From: Catonia carolina
Taxonomy: Eukaryota; Arthropoda; Insecta; Hemiptera; Achilidae
Assembly: GCA_035578175.1 (NCBI GenBank)
Contig: JAQMRL010000001.1
Span: 55,265,553 to 55,329,552, forward strand
Direction of reading: 5' to 3'
DNA: 64,000 nt
The position numbers and the translations under genes were made by a program. Shown in pieces: positions 32,111 through 43,899 of the stretch. The notes beneath the pieces were generated by a model. That model was given only the letters and a program-made list of their open reading frames with translations, did not search any database and was not told where the DNA came from. Position 1 is the first letter of the stretch. Each line of letters begins with the position of its first letter.

Positions 32111-33600
32111 TCCGCTAGACTCACACCCGAATTTCGTAGTACACCTCAAAGGCAGATTCGACTGATACGAAGACTGTAAATTAGATAATAAACAATAATA
32201 AACGAACAAACAACCTGAACTCAAAATCATAATGTTAATGAACATTAAACTTCTTTTAAAATTTGTATCATATTATTTTTGTGTGTTAGCTTTCCAACTT
32301 AGTTGTTATGTACTGTATAATATATACCTAGTTCTAAATACAAACATACATTAAAAAATTACTTACAGAGTTCCTATGTCGTTTTTTTAACTACATTGCG
32401 TTATTTATAATACTGTAATACTAATAGTTTTTATTACATATGTTTTGTATCTCCGTTTTTTTTTTGCATTTTAACTGTTTTATTTGCACTGCATAATTTT
32501 TATATCACTAGGGTCCACGAATTCCGCTCTAATTAATTTAACTCTTCCTACTTTATTAACTAAACAAACATTATTTTTACAAATATGACAAGCTTATTAA
32601 CAAAAAAAAAGGTTATCTATAGCACTTTTATTTTTCTTAATTCTGATTCAGTCTCGTATAGGAAAAGCTTATCACTCATTAATTACTCATTTTGTGTAAG
32701 CAAAAATAATTAATAATTGGTTATTGTGCAGATATTACAAAAGAGGGTTCGGATAGCTAGCGGATGAGTGTAAAAATTTTGTATTATAAATTTTTATGAA
32801 AATAACAATATTAGGATTTTGTATTATAATCAAAAATATTTTATTCTTTGGGGAAATATTTCCCCGATGTTTAAATGTTTTGACTGCTCACACCAACGAA
32901 ATTTTAATAGAATTTTCCCAACCTTTTTGACGCTTTAATTTTTTAATTAATTTTTTTCTAGAATAATACATTTATTAATTATTTCCTACTTAATGCTGAC
33001 TTTTAACAGAATATTGACTCTGCCTTTTATTTTTATGCTAAAATAACTAGAATGAATTGATCATCTACGATATTATATTATGAAAGCTTAAGGCAAAAAT
33101 TTTCAACTTTCCGTTCTATTAATTTTAATCAACTGTTGTATTTTTAATTGTATCTTGACGAACCCTTTTGATTGCTTGAAGAGTATTCTACAATTTCTTA
33201 ACACTGGATTTGCTCCCGGCAGAAATTAGAAAATATTCAGTTTATCATTGTCTTCTTTCTTCTAAGAATAACTGAGCCTTTGTTTGAGAAAATATACACT
33301 TTTTTAATTGATGTTTAAGTTTAGATACATTTATTAAAATTGTGATACAAATAGTAATTTATTCATATCGACCAACTGCAGTTAACCCACAGGCAGATAG
33401 TTTTTATTTATTTTTTTAATGGAAGGTCTAAAAGAGTGTAGTTTGTGACTTAATATTAAAACCAGATGTTTCCCAGCAGATCAAATTCCACTGAGTACTT
33501 GTCACATTTGAAACAACTGAATTTAAAGCTTATCCATTTAAAGGATAAATTAGTCAATGAGTTGTTACTCTCGGAATAGGTACTAAACAGTTAAACTTTC
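32111..33600. other. AT-rich non-coding DNA
   Basis: Nothing recognisable on either strand; very A/T-rich with homopolymer runs. Confidence 0.5.
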
Positions 33601-33637
33601 AAATATTAATAATATTATTATTATTCAGAATGTTTGT

Positions 33638-34090
33638 TTGAGGTTAGCCCTATGTGCATACAGGACAAGTCCAATTCTAAGTATCTTGGCAGAAGCTGAA
33701 GAAACGCCTCTTGCTATTAGAAGAAGAAAGTTATATTTTTCCTTTGCCTCAAAAATATCCTCTTGTCCAAACACGCCAGTCTACGAGAATGTTTTTTCCA
33801 ACAGACTTTCCGACATGTACAACTCCAAACCTTCATTTCCTAAGCCATTTCATAAACGACTGCAAAATTATCTAGAAACATCCTCATTCAAGTTTACACC
33901 TGTTTTTGATCGTCAACCTTCCGTTAAACCTCTTTGGCTGTCAAAACCTTTACTGCTCGATTTATCCATGGCTCATCTTCCGAAAAACTCAGCTAACCCT
34001 AAGATATACCATCAACTGTTTAATGAACTATTACCAAAATACACGAACAATATACATACTTACACCATCTCGATCACCAGAAGACGCTAG
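33638..34090 (+). pseudogene. LINE ORF2 post-RT block
   Basis: A 150-codon open segment starting in the conserved ALCAYRTSPILSILAEAEE.PL..RR block that follows the RT thumb in RNase H-type LINEs, then a poorly conserved spacer leading to the RNase H domain. It ends in a stop at 34,090; the RNase H part continues in another frame. Truncated on its N-terminal side by the element's 5' end. Confidence 0.75.
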
Positions 34091-34583
34091 TTGTGTAGTT
34101 GTCTTCCCTAACAGTACTATTCAAATCCGTTTAAATAATTTTTGTTCTGTCTTCTTTTGCGAGGCATATGCTACATATCGTAGTTTAAAACTCCTAGCCA
34201 CAAGAACGGGCGAATAGTTCACAATTTTTACGGATTCAATGAGTGTGGTTAGAGGCTTGCTGGCTGAAGTAATTACAGAGCCAATTATGGAACATGTATC
34301 CGACCTATTTCGATATAGGCCTATTAACAACAGGAATGAAGTACACATTGTGTGGGTTCCGTCGCATTGCGGTATAAACGGAAATGAGACAGCGGACACG
34401 GCCGCCAAAGAGGAGTTAAAGACCCCACTGATAGATAAAAATCTCTCATCTCATACAGATATCAGGAGACATCTGCACAACCAAATTAAACAACACTGGA
34501 ACCAAATATGGTATCGACATCCTCCAACGAAACTTCACCACATTAGAAAACAAATTTTTGAAAACCCTCAACTTCACTTGTAG
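34060..34583 (+). pseudogene. LINE RNase H domain
   Basis: Reading across a stop near 34,215, one frame gives EDASCVVVF (first Asp), FFCEAYA (catalytic Glu), IFTDSMSVVRGL (Asp) and HIVWVPSHCGINGNETADTAAKE (Asp in ETAD). These are the four acidic blocks of LINE RNase H, which degrades RNA in RNA-DNA hybrids during insertion. An in-frame stop after ATRTGE and later frameshifts inactivate it. Confidence 0.82.
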
Positions 34584-34989
34584 CTTCGAAGGCATCAAGT
34601 TCTACTTACACGATTACGCATTGGACACTCCATGCTTACACACTAACACTTACTGATAAAAGAAGAACCACAACATTGTACACATTGCTACACGCCACTT
34701 ACAATCAAACACACCATCGCAGACTGCCACGAACACTATACAAAATTAACATTTTAGCACTTGATTTAACAGACAAAGTAGCATTTCAAAACACAATAAT
34801 TTTTTTTAAATTTCATAAACTTTTAGATTTGATATAATTGTAAAATCGCATATTTAATTTTTCATTGTGTCATTATATTTTTTATTTTTCTGTTCTCTAA
34901 ATTTAATTGAACCTAACTAATTTTTCATTGCGTTTTATATACGACCAATTGTGTTTGTCTTCTTTGGAAATTTATACTACGTGTATTTA

Positions 34990-35020
34990 TATGTAACGTA
35001 GTCGCTAAGTCGATGCGACC
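34990..35020 (+). repeat. LINE 3' terminal hairpin shared with SINE tails
   Basis: GTCGC..TAAGTCGAT..GCGAC forms a 5-bp stem just before the (TAAA)n tail. The same stem halves and flanks appear at the 3' ends of the SINEs at 7.9, 51.5 and 57.9 kb. Confidence 0.6.
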
Positions 35021-35049
35021 TTAAATAAATAAATAAATAAATAAATAAA

Positions 35050-35922
35050 ATATTATTATGTTAATATTTTGTTTCATTCTAACTGCATTTTTGAATATTG
35101 TTTGCTTTTTTGACACGTTATTTTTAAGTTTAAATATAATTTTTCTGGAGTGTATTGTGCCGCTTAAGACAGTTTTACTAAAATGGTAAATACAAATAAC
35201 GTCCACGTTGTGAGTTATTTTTCCCTATGAAATCATAAATTTGAATGGCACTGTTGACTTTTGACACGTGTAAGTTAATTTCACAAGAAAAACATCAACG
35301 TTGTTGACAGAAAAAAGTTATCTCGCTGATATAAAAACACCAAAGGAGTTTCTCATTTTCTTTCTCTAACTTTTAGCGTAGCCGTAATAAAAAAAAGTAA
35401 TCAATCAATCATTCTGAAAGGAGAAGCTTCGAACAAAACATTGACCTTCTGTTGTCAGTGACTCTTGTCGGTAAAATTTATTGATTGATAACTAACTAAG
35501 GAGTTTAGATTAAATATTTTATGTTAGTTTATTTCTTAGTATCATCTTTTCTTACTGTTAAATAAACAGACTTTGTCCAGACTATTTTCATTCCATTAAT
35601 TTTTTTAGAAAAATGATTGTCATTCTGTTAAGTTTACCTTTATGATTTATCGGCTTACGTTTATGTTTATTTTATAATGTCAATAAAATAGAATGAATTT
35701 TTTGCTATGGTTGATATAACTGCTAGCACTACTCTAGCTGAGTGTTTTCTTCACTTGTATACACTGTTTATAAATTATTTCAGTACCGAATACTTTGTTT
35801 ATTTTGAAACTATGCAATACTATTGCGATACATTACAAAAAAAATGACCAAAATTCATAAAAAAATTCAAATGGCATGAAAATAAATAGGAAAGTATTTT
35901 TTAAAGAATATATACCAGTAAA
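35050..35922. other. AT-rich non-coding DNA
   Basis: No gene or repeat end found between the LINE tail and the GC-rich insertion. Confidence 0.5.
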
Positions 35923-35935
35923 TAAGGGGGGGGAT

Positions 35936-36480
35936 TAAGAGGCAGGCTGACCCTGGAGCTTCAAGGCCAAGGGGAAAATTGGCCTCTCACGGAACGCTCG
36001 AGCTTGTGCCGCGAGGTTCATGCTCGATCGATGTGGGGGTTCCTTGCTACGTTCTACCGTCGTCATATAGTCAGGGTAAAATGATGTCTTAGCTCGACTC
36101 GCTGGCACCGAGGAAAATTTTTAATGGTGGACAAATACTTGCTGGTAGTTAAGGCGACTTTAGGTCCTAACTTCTTCTTTTATTCTTAATTTTTTAGTTT
36201 TTGGCTCTTAGCATCGATTAAATTCTAACTTCTGACGGGGGCCTTAGGCCCAAGAGGCACTTTGACAAGAGGGCGAGCAGTACACTCCCCAGGTCGGCCG
36301 ATCTGGCTCTAACACGCCCTCGAATTTGTTTTATTTTATTTTAACATATTAAGATTAGTATAAGGTGACAGTTGCCGTCACATTTTGAACAAATTAAGAG
36401 TTCGTAGGAACGGCCTCCGGGTCAAAGCCTTCTGGCGACTAATCGGAGGAGAGGTGGTGGGAGAAATAACAGCAAACCAT
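35936..36480. mobile_element. GC-rich, non-coding retroelement-like insertion with target-site duplication
   Basis: A 545-bp block far richer in G+C than its flanks. TACCAGTAAATAA at 35923-35935 is repeated as TACCAGTGAATAA at 36481-36493, 12 of 13 bases, exactly at the composition boundaries. The plus strand starts with a run of G. There are no tRNA boxes, no open frame and no poly(A). Inside are a GTGAC..GTCAC hairpin near 36,366-36,382 and CGAGC..GCTCG near 36,000-36,030. It may be an internally deleted LINE made of 5' and 3' UTRs, or a non-tRNA SINE. Orientation is uncertain. Confidence 0.6.
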
Positions 36481-36493
36481 TACCAGTGAATAA

Positions 36494-36930
36494 CTCAAAG
36501 ATTTAACATGAAAAAACTAATAAAAGAAATAAACATAAAATAATTAAGCAACTAATTAGAATATTTTAATTCAAGCAAAACAGTATGATAGACAAAAATA
36601 AAATATATTGTACTAAGTGTGAAAACAATATTAATAACAAGAATTAAGATCTAAACATTTTTAAACCGTATAAAAATTAACTAGGTTTACGAAAAATAAG
36701 TAAGTTATGAAAACAAATAGCAAACATTTATTTAGAGGAAATATCTCAGATTACAATACATTTTATAATATCTCATTTACAATGCAAATTGAAGAGTGAA
36801 TACAAAAAATATAATATTAGAAAAAGATAAGTTCATGCAACAGAACACACATTAAAATACAAAAATGAAAAAAACCTGAAACTGAAAGTAAATTTTATTA
36901 GTATTAAACATTAAAACAAGTGTAATTTTA
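36494..36930. other. AT-rich non-coding DNA
   Basis: A-rich sequence with no recognisable feature. Confidence 0.5.
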
Positions 36931-36934
36931 TTTA

Positions 36935-37090
36935 TGCCATGGTGTAGTGGTCAGCACAACTGGCTACTAAGCCAAGGGTCCCAGATTCGATTCCCGGTCA
37001 GGTGTGGCATTTTTTCATCACTTACTTTCGTCAATCACCCTTCATCAACTGTATGCAAAAAAGTTAAACATAAAAACAAAAACAAAAAAT
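36935..37090 (+). mobile_element. tRNA-derived SINE, GCCATGGTG family
   Basis: The head GCCATGGTGTAGTGGTCAGC has a clear A box, then TGGCTACTAAGCCA (possible anticodon stem) and B box GATTCGATTCCCGG. It closes with GGTGTGGCA, so it is still tRNA-like. A non-tRNA body and an AAACAAAAAC-type tail follow. Poor pairing in the T stem argues against a functional tRNA. Confidence 0.75.
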
Positions 37091-38980
37091 ACGAAATTAA
37101 GCAAAGAATAAGCGATTAATTAATATTTTATTAACTGTCTAAAATTTAAGTTAATCAGCATAGTACAAGTATTGGTAAACCTGGATTTACTTTCTCATTA
37201 AGAAGATTCGATTAAAGCACCCGTCTGGATCCCCTGTTGAAAATTGACTTTATTGTCATAATCATGGAAACATAACACTTGCAGTAATAAGCGTATTCAA
37301 AATAATTAGATAATTAGACTGTACCACACAAAATCAATTTGGTTTTAACTGTGATACGTCACCGTCAGCCTTCAATAGATACTTAAACGTATTTATCAGG
37401 AAATACGTACAAAATGCACTCACAATTTAATACATTGAAAAACTTGGAAATTTTGCTGCTATGTAACTTTTTCACTTTATTTTATTAAATCTGTAACATT
37501 CCAACTTTACACAACCAATAAAATAATATATTTGTAGTTATTCATTGTTTTACCACTTCTGAGGAGAACACCATTCACTAACAGACCCTCACGTTTGAAT
37601 GCCATGACATTGATTAAATTTGTGTTTAATAATTAAAGATTAAATTTTAAACTATTTTTTTAATACGTTTACTACAAAGAAGAAAAGAAGGTCAGTTGAC
37701 GTGTAAAATTTATCCGAAATCTCTGCTCCACATTCTGCACAGCTCACAAGTGGGGCTACCTAGTAAATTTGGACTGTTCAGAACGCAGATTAATGGATTG
37801 TTATTGTTATTTACTTTTGGTTTAAATCGCTGATATGTCGGTTAAATTGATCATTTATGTAAGGAATGTTAAGATCTGTGTACAGTGTTATGTTGGGATA
37901 TATTAAGGGTTTAGATATATATGAAGGAAACGTTAAACGCTGTCCGCAGTAGTTTGATTGAAAGCGTTTTAGTTTAACAAAATTAAGGTTTTAGCTGAAC
38001 CAAAAATCCACCATCAATACATTCACATTGGTTTTAGTAAAGATTTATAAAAAATTACTTTCAAAGTGAGAGAAATTTTGATCTTTGGGACAGCAAACAC
38101 TAAAATTATGTTATAAAAAAATGCTATCAAAACGCTTTATCAACAATTTTTTGGGTATTAGTGACCACTACCACAAACCAAAACGTTTCGAAATTTGGAA
38201 ATTACCATACAGAAGGAGTTCATTTTTTTATAGTAACAAAAAATTAATTTAATTAAAGTTAACCGACAAAAATCTTCTAAAGTTTTCACTTGCCATAAAG
38301 ACAAAATTTTTAATTAACTTGATCGGCAAGGGAAGCCAATGTTTATAGTGGAGTTAGGCTAGTGGACGTAATCTGAATCAAGATATATTTTTAACGTTAA
38401 ACAATAATTTATTTACTTATAGTTTACTAAGTTTTCAATCGTGTTTAAATGAACACGATTATCGTTATCTGGGGAGCTATCGCTGGGTGGTGTCCTCCTC
38501 AAAGCCATTAACGCAGTTGGTTTTTTTTTAATTTAGTTGTGAACGTTTTTGCTGGTTGTTTTTCTACAGTTGCGAAATAAATAAAGAATAAGAAAATAGT
38601 TTACTAATTGAACTGACTGTAAGTAGATCACTTAAAAGTTAGCAAAAAAATAAACATGTGACGCATAGTATAGGACACAAGTGCTTAGCTGACCTATTCA
38701 TACAGAAAGGCGAATATCTTTTTAGAAAACTAGTAATTATTTAATTTTCTTACTTAGCTAACTTATTCATCCCACTGCCACTCGTTTTTTTTCTCTTGCA
38801 AGTAGCTATGTATTTTACAATGGACTTTCAGTGGTTTTACCGTAATATTTTTTTAAGATTATTTGAAGATATTTCAAATAATAAAGTTTCTTAAGTTAAA
38901 AATTTCATTAATAGTCAATTAATTATTTACTACTGTGGATTATGAGTAATATGAGTTCCAACTTGTTAAAATTTTCGAGC
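37091..38980. other. AT-rich non-coding DNA
   Basis: No coding, RNA or repeat feature supported. A slightly GC-raised 60-base patch at about 38,465-38,520 has no recognised content. Confidence 0.45.
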
Positions 38981-38983
38981 TTT

Positions 38984-39046
38984 GTCGGAATTCAAAACCT
39001 TTCAAATCATTTTTTGTTCAGCGTGCTAACCACTCCGCCATAGAGG
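38984..39046 (-). mobile_element. tRNA-SINE head fragment
   Basis: On the minus strand an A box within TGGCGGAGTGGTTAGCACG (39022-39040) is followed by a degenerate B box GGTTTTGAATTCC (38987-38999). No tail was found. Fragmentary. Confidence 0.5.
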
Positions 39047-40488
39047 ATGTCAGGTTCTTAACTTGCCGTAATATTATATTGAAATAAAATTATATTTTAC
39101 CTTTTAGTAGTTCATAATTTATAAAAAATCTCTACCGACCACTATGAATGAGTTAAAGGATAGTTTTGAAATTGTAACGCATTGAGCCCTTATTTGACTT
39201 CCTTGCAATAAGATTAAACTGTATAACAAATTCAATACCTCACTATTTATTACCTGCATGATTTTCTCGTGCTTATGAGCAAATTGATCACCTATTGTGC
39301 CTGATATCATATTTTTACATAATTCTGAAACGAACGAGGTAAAAGAGTGTTTTCACGTTTGTTATTTATTTTAACGTTTATCATATTTTTCTTTGTTAAC
39401 AAAATTAAATATTTGGGTAATGATTTATAAGTTACTATACTACATGTTGCAAAATATCAAAGTATCAACGCGAGCTTCAAGGTCAATTCATTTTTCGTCC
39501 TCGTCTAGTGTAATTGCCGCTTTTTGCATGTATAAAAAAATAGCAAAGTTTACATTGGTGTTTTGCATATCAACACAGTAGACAAGTAATCCTTTGACCT
39601 TGAAATCCGCATTGATATGTCTACTAGTTTTATTTTCTTAAAATTTTGGTATAAGTATGTACGTTAAAATACCGGAAGTTAAGATTCTAGAGAAACAGAG
39701 TTTATTTATGTGTATTTTGTGTGAAATGCATAATACAATCCATTGTATGCAATAAATGGTATAATAATTGTGGATAATAAAACTAAATTGCCCAAACGAT
39801 CGTACATCAAATAAATAAAATGTACTTAATTTTACCAATTAAAGTTTTTTTTCAAATTTATTAACTACGTAATGTACACATAGCCTATGGTATCTGGGAA
39901 GTTCTTCGTTTTCCAACAGCTGTGGAAGCATTTTTTAAATCAGTTTGGTGGTTTCTGAGATTACCTCGTTCAAACAAAAAAATGGTGCTTGTCTATATTA
40001 TTCGTATAGATTTTTCTAACAAAGCTAAATTTTAATTTTTTTTTGGAACACATATTACTATACAATATTGTTATACCTAGTTTCTTATCAGAAGATTATG
40101 CATATTTCCGATGACGTTTATCAGCATTATGATATTCTTTGTTTCAGGTGAAAATGATTGCATCTCGATTGGTTGAGTACAGAAAGGATTCTTTCCATGT
40201 ATAACCTAACTGTCCTGAAGTTGTAATTCAGGTGAGTTCTCTCTTTAAACAACAATTCTAACAAAACATCTATTACAACTATTTATAAAATTGTGTATAT
40301 ACGGAGAAATTAATTTTGAAAAATAGATCTTATTTTAAGAGTATAAATTTTACAATACAGTAAGAAAGGAAACTTCGCAGTTTCCATGAAATTCTTTGAG
40401 TTTTGGCAAATTTTAAATTTGAGAAAGTTCATAAGAATATCAGTTTTTGTTGGTAGAATCAAATTAGTTCTCGGAATATTTTTACTAG
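39047..40488. other. AT-rich non-coding DNA
   Basis: No supported feature; it is the left flank of a LINE insertion. Confidence 0.5.
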
Positions 40489-40504
40489 TTTTATACTCCA
40501 AGTT
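40489..40504. repeat. 16-bp target-site duplication, left
   Basis: TTTTATACTCCAAGTT, identical to 42284-42299, bounds the Jockey-like LINE between them. Confidence 0.92.
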
Positions 40505-40666
40505 TTTTATTTTTTTATTTTTATTTTTTTCTCTTTAATTCTTTATTTACAACTGTAAAACGTTACAACAAGCAAATGTGATGATTGTCATAATAATGTA
40601 AATGACATGATAGGCATGAGAGGGTAGGGCCCCCATTGGTGCCTCCCCAAGAATGAAATTTGTATG

Positions 40667-41014
40667 TCAAATTAGCAGGTCTCTACTCCAGCGTCTTTTA
40701 AGGCGTCTAGGGGGATTATCAGGTAAATGGACGGAGGAAAGTGAACACACCAGGGGGTTCTCGTGTTCGTGTGACTTTTCGTGAAAGCGTTTGTATAGGT
40801 ATTCAATGGAATTTTGTACAAGTGGTGTTTTCAAATCTGCATGTAAGGTTTTGTTGCTAACGTAAAGAGGTGAATTTGCTATAAGGCGTAATGTTTTTGA
40901 CTGGAATGCTTGAATTCGTTGCAAGTTAGAGGGTTTGGTTGAACCGTAAATTTGGGATCCGTAGGTCCAAATAGGTTTCAAAACAGAACCATATATGCGT
41001 AATTTTTGTGCCAT
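40667..41014 (-). pseudogene. LINE ORF2 C-terminal block
   Basis: A 115-codon segment starting MAQKLRIYGSVLKPIWTYGSQIYG, then IQAFQSKTLRLIANSPLYVSNKTLHADL, KRFHEKSHEHENPLV and a C-terminal RRLKRRWSRDLL. It is the Jockey-type domain after the RT thumb and ends at the natural stop, aligning end to end with the 47.6 kb LINE. Confidence 0.88.
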
Positions 41015-41244
41015 TGGTAATTTTGATCGTTTGTGAAGTAGGGAATATAGAAGTTTAAGTCGGGAATTCAGTAATAAACGTATCCGTTTGATATGTGTGC
41101 TCCAAGTTAGTCGTTTATCAAAAGTCAGACCGAGATACTTGACCGTATCTGTCTTTGTGAGAGGTTCATTGTTTATGTATACTGGTGGGCAATCACCATG
41201 ACGGAGTGTGAAAGTTACGTGAAGGGATTTTGTCGTATTAAGTT

Positions 41245-41442
41245 TTATTTTCCATGTTTACACCATTCGTGTATAAGATTGAGATGATGTTTGAGTGTTA
41301 GTGAAGCGTGTATAGAGTTTTGGTCTCGGGCTAATATCGCTGTGTCGTCAGCGTAGGTAGCAGTTAGGGTCTGGGGTAGGGTCGGTAGGTCTGAAGTGTA
41401 TACAGAATAGAGAAGTGGGGCTAAAATTGAGCCCTGAGGCAC
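41245..41442 (-). pseudogene. LINE reverse transcriptase, catalytic YADD block
   Basis: A 65-codon open segment: PQGSILAPLLYSVYTSDLP, then ATYADDTAILARD with the catalytic Asp pair, then HHLNLIHEWC. A frameshift in the sequence that should read W-K-I-K ends the frame. Confidence 0.88.
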
Positions 41443-41598
41443 GCCGGCTAAGACAAGAAAGAAATTTGAGTAGGACGATCCTAAACGGATTCTAAAGAAT
41501 CTGTCAGATAGGAAGGAATTTATGATAAGGTAGTAGGTAAATGGTAGTGTTTCTTTCAGTTTGTGTAAGATACCTGTATGCCAAACTCTGTCAAAAGC

Positions 41599-42204
41599 TT
41601 AAGCGACATCCAGGAAACCTGCGGACACATACATCTTTTGTTCCATAGACGAAGCTATGTAATCAGTCACCCTGTGCAGTTGTTGTGTGGTGGAGTGTTG
41701 AGTGCGAAATCCGAATTGATGTGGAGGTAGTGTATCATGAACCAGCGGAAGAATGCGCTTGTAAAGGAGTTTTTCGAAAAATTTTGAAGGTACTGAGAGG
41801 AGGCTTATTGGTTGGTAGGAGGAAGGTAAATGAAAAGGTTTGTTCGGTTTTTGTATCATTACTATTTCTGCATACTTCCACTGAGTGGGGAAATATGTCG
41901 TGCGCGATATACTATTAAAGATTGTAGTAAGGAGAACGAGCGCTTTCCGTGGTAAATGTTTAAGTATTTCAGCTGTTATTAAATCATATCCCGGTGACTT
42001 CTTACGTGGTAATCTCGAAATTTCAAATTTTACTTCGGAGGGGTGAAAGTATTTCGGCGGGAGGGATAATTGAAGCGGTTCATCTAGTGACTGAGTAACG
42101 CGTTGGTGATGTACAGATTGGATGTCAGAAAGATGTCTACCAAAGCATTCAGCTTTGTCGTCATCAGTTATTAGCCAGGGTCCGTCACCCACCCTACGGG
42201 GCAT
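41599..42204 (-). pseudogene. LINE reverse transcriptase, N-terminal blocks up to the first catalytic Asp
   Basis: A 201-codon segment with DGPWLITDDDKAECF, LPRKKSPGYDLITAEILKHLP, PSSYQPISLLSVPSKFFEKLLYKR, QFGFRTQHSTTQQLHR and finally AGFLDVA. The next codon is TAA where Gln (FLDVAQAFD) is expected, so a single C-to-T change truncates the RT right after its first catalytic Asp. Downstream AFDRVWHT is still readable. Confidence 0.9.
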
Positions 42205-42283
42205 CGATATCGTGTGATGCCGTAGTAGGCGTTTTGTGCTATGCCAGAGACTACCATCCTTCTCGTTCAGAGTTCCAGTATAA

Positions 42284-42299
42284 TTTTATACTCCAAGTT
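42284..42299. repeat. 16-bp target-site duplication, right
   Basis: Exact copy of 40489-40504, directly abutting the LINE's truncated 5' end. Confidence 0.92.
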
Positions 42300-43817
42300 A
42301 ACAGGGATTTTTAACATTACAATGATGCGATCGGTCCTAATACGAAAATTAAAACCATACACATATTTCAACTTTATTCCATTTTGTACGACCGTTAGAA
42401 TATTTTAAAAGTTTATAAAATCAAAAAATCGGTTCTTAAATTACTTTACTTTATTAAACAAATTTTGCAATTTGCATAATGCATTAATAACAGGTGAAAT
42501 TATTTCCCCAGAAGGTTTTCGGGGAGTGTTTTTCGGCGAATTTAAGGCACCATCCATTAATTTTTGAGGTAAAAATAAACGTAATTCGTGAGTAAGCGTA
42601 GTCTACAATGCCGGCAACCTTTATAATGTAACGCACTTTTTCATTTAAACGTAGTTTAATCATCATTGTTTATCACCGACGTTATTATTTTCAGAAATTT
42701 ATATTTTCATCTTACATCAAGGTGATTTTTTCCCAGTATTTTGTAACGTTCAGAAAAAACAAAAATGAATTATTTAATCTCGTTTAAAATGTGTGTTAAA
42801 AATAAGTTCATTGCGTATTCTATGCGTTCAATTTTTTATTTCCAACATATTGTTTGTGTTCTTGCTGAAGTTACAAGTACCTTTTGCCCGTAATCCGCTT
42901 AGACACTACTCACTCAAAATATATTTTTATTTGTTTACTTACATTTATTTACGATCAGTATAGTGGCTATAACAAAATGTCATAAATGTCAAACCATTAT
43001 ATTATTTGAGGTAAGTTCAATCTTTCAGTATCTCAATCTTGTAATGAATCCATGTAGGAATTAATTAAATTTTGTTTAAATTAACTCGATTTACGATTCA
43101 CTTCCAATTTAGTCTAAATTACTTTTGATTTAAATAATTTTATATAATATTTTTTAAAACATACTTTGACTGATATATAATTTTTTGATCTGCCCTCTGA
43201 CAAAATTAACTGAAACGATTTCAAAACTCCAGCCGAAAACTAATATATAAAAAAAGTCTTAAACCGGTGTCAATCAGTACTCTTTATTTTCTAAATACTT
43301 GTTTTTTGAGTATTATACTCAAACACATTGATCATTATTCAAGGTTTTGTTTTCCTTCTGTTATATCAAATCTTTGTACAATTCTTAGTATTGTTGAAGC
43401 ATCTAATTATTCGTTTATCATTTTGTTTTTTTTTAAATTCTTTAAAGAGGTAATATTTTGTAATATTGTTGACACATTTAATTATTTATGTTAGTCTTTT
43501 TATTTTTCGTTATAACTTAATAATTGTTGAAGTTCAGTTAATATATTTTTTGAAGTATTTAATCTTTTGTATTTTATAGTACCAAGTTTTCTTTTTAGTG
43601 GACATATACAATATTAAAATTTTCAAAGATATTTTTAAGGCTGTTCTGATTTTTATTACCAGTACATTTATTTGTAAATGGCATTATTACTTTACCTTAG
43701 AAATTATATAAATCCTTATAACTGCGTCAAAACACAGTATTTTTAATCTAACTTACACAGTCCAACCTTGTCCGATATTTTTGATGCTTATAAAATAATA
43801 CGAGGACATGATTGATA
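42300..43817. other. AT-rich non-coding DNA
   Basis: Nothing recognisable between the LINE and the next mariner. Confidence 0.5.
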
Positions 43818-43899
43818 TACGAGGCACACTCACAAAAAAAGTCATTTGGTCATAAGAAAAAATATTATTTAACAATGTTTTATCGGCGGTTTCGTTTTC

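Larger units (their letters stand above)
33626..35049 (+). mobile_element. 5'-truncated LINE with RNase H domain and (TAAA)n tail
   Basis: The plus strand encodes the end of an ORF2 protein: the post-RT block LRLALCAYRTSPILSILAEA, an RNase H domain, and a C-terminal zinc-knuckle-like CTHC..H....C segment near 34,680-34,730, broken by frameshifts. After the coding part, a 3' UTR ends GTAGTCGCTAAGTCGATGCGACC followed by (TAAA)n at about 35,021-35,048. RNase H-bearing LINEs with such tails occur in the I/R1/LOA/Jockey superfamily group; the exact clade is open. TATTATTAT on both sides may be the target-site duplication. Confidence 0.85.
40505..42283 (-). mobile_element. 5'-truncated Jockey-like LINE, defective
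   Basis: A 1.78-kb minus-strand insertion with a perfect 16-bp target-site duplication and an A/T-rich tail (TTTTTTATTTTT.. on the plus strand at 40,503-40,540). It carries most of the RT and the C-terminal block of a Jockey-type ORF2, starting about 10 codons before the conserved GSLW position. One nonsense codon (41599-41601) and frameshifts (near 41,245 and 41,445) disable it. It is related to, but clearly distinct in sequence from, the LINE at 47.6 kb. Confidence 0.93.

Noticed and set aside
36935..37010. Functional tRNA gene
   Set aside because: A and B boxes are good, but the T stem pairs poorly, the anticodon loop is not standard length, and a SINE-like body and tail follow.
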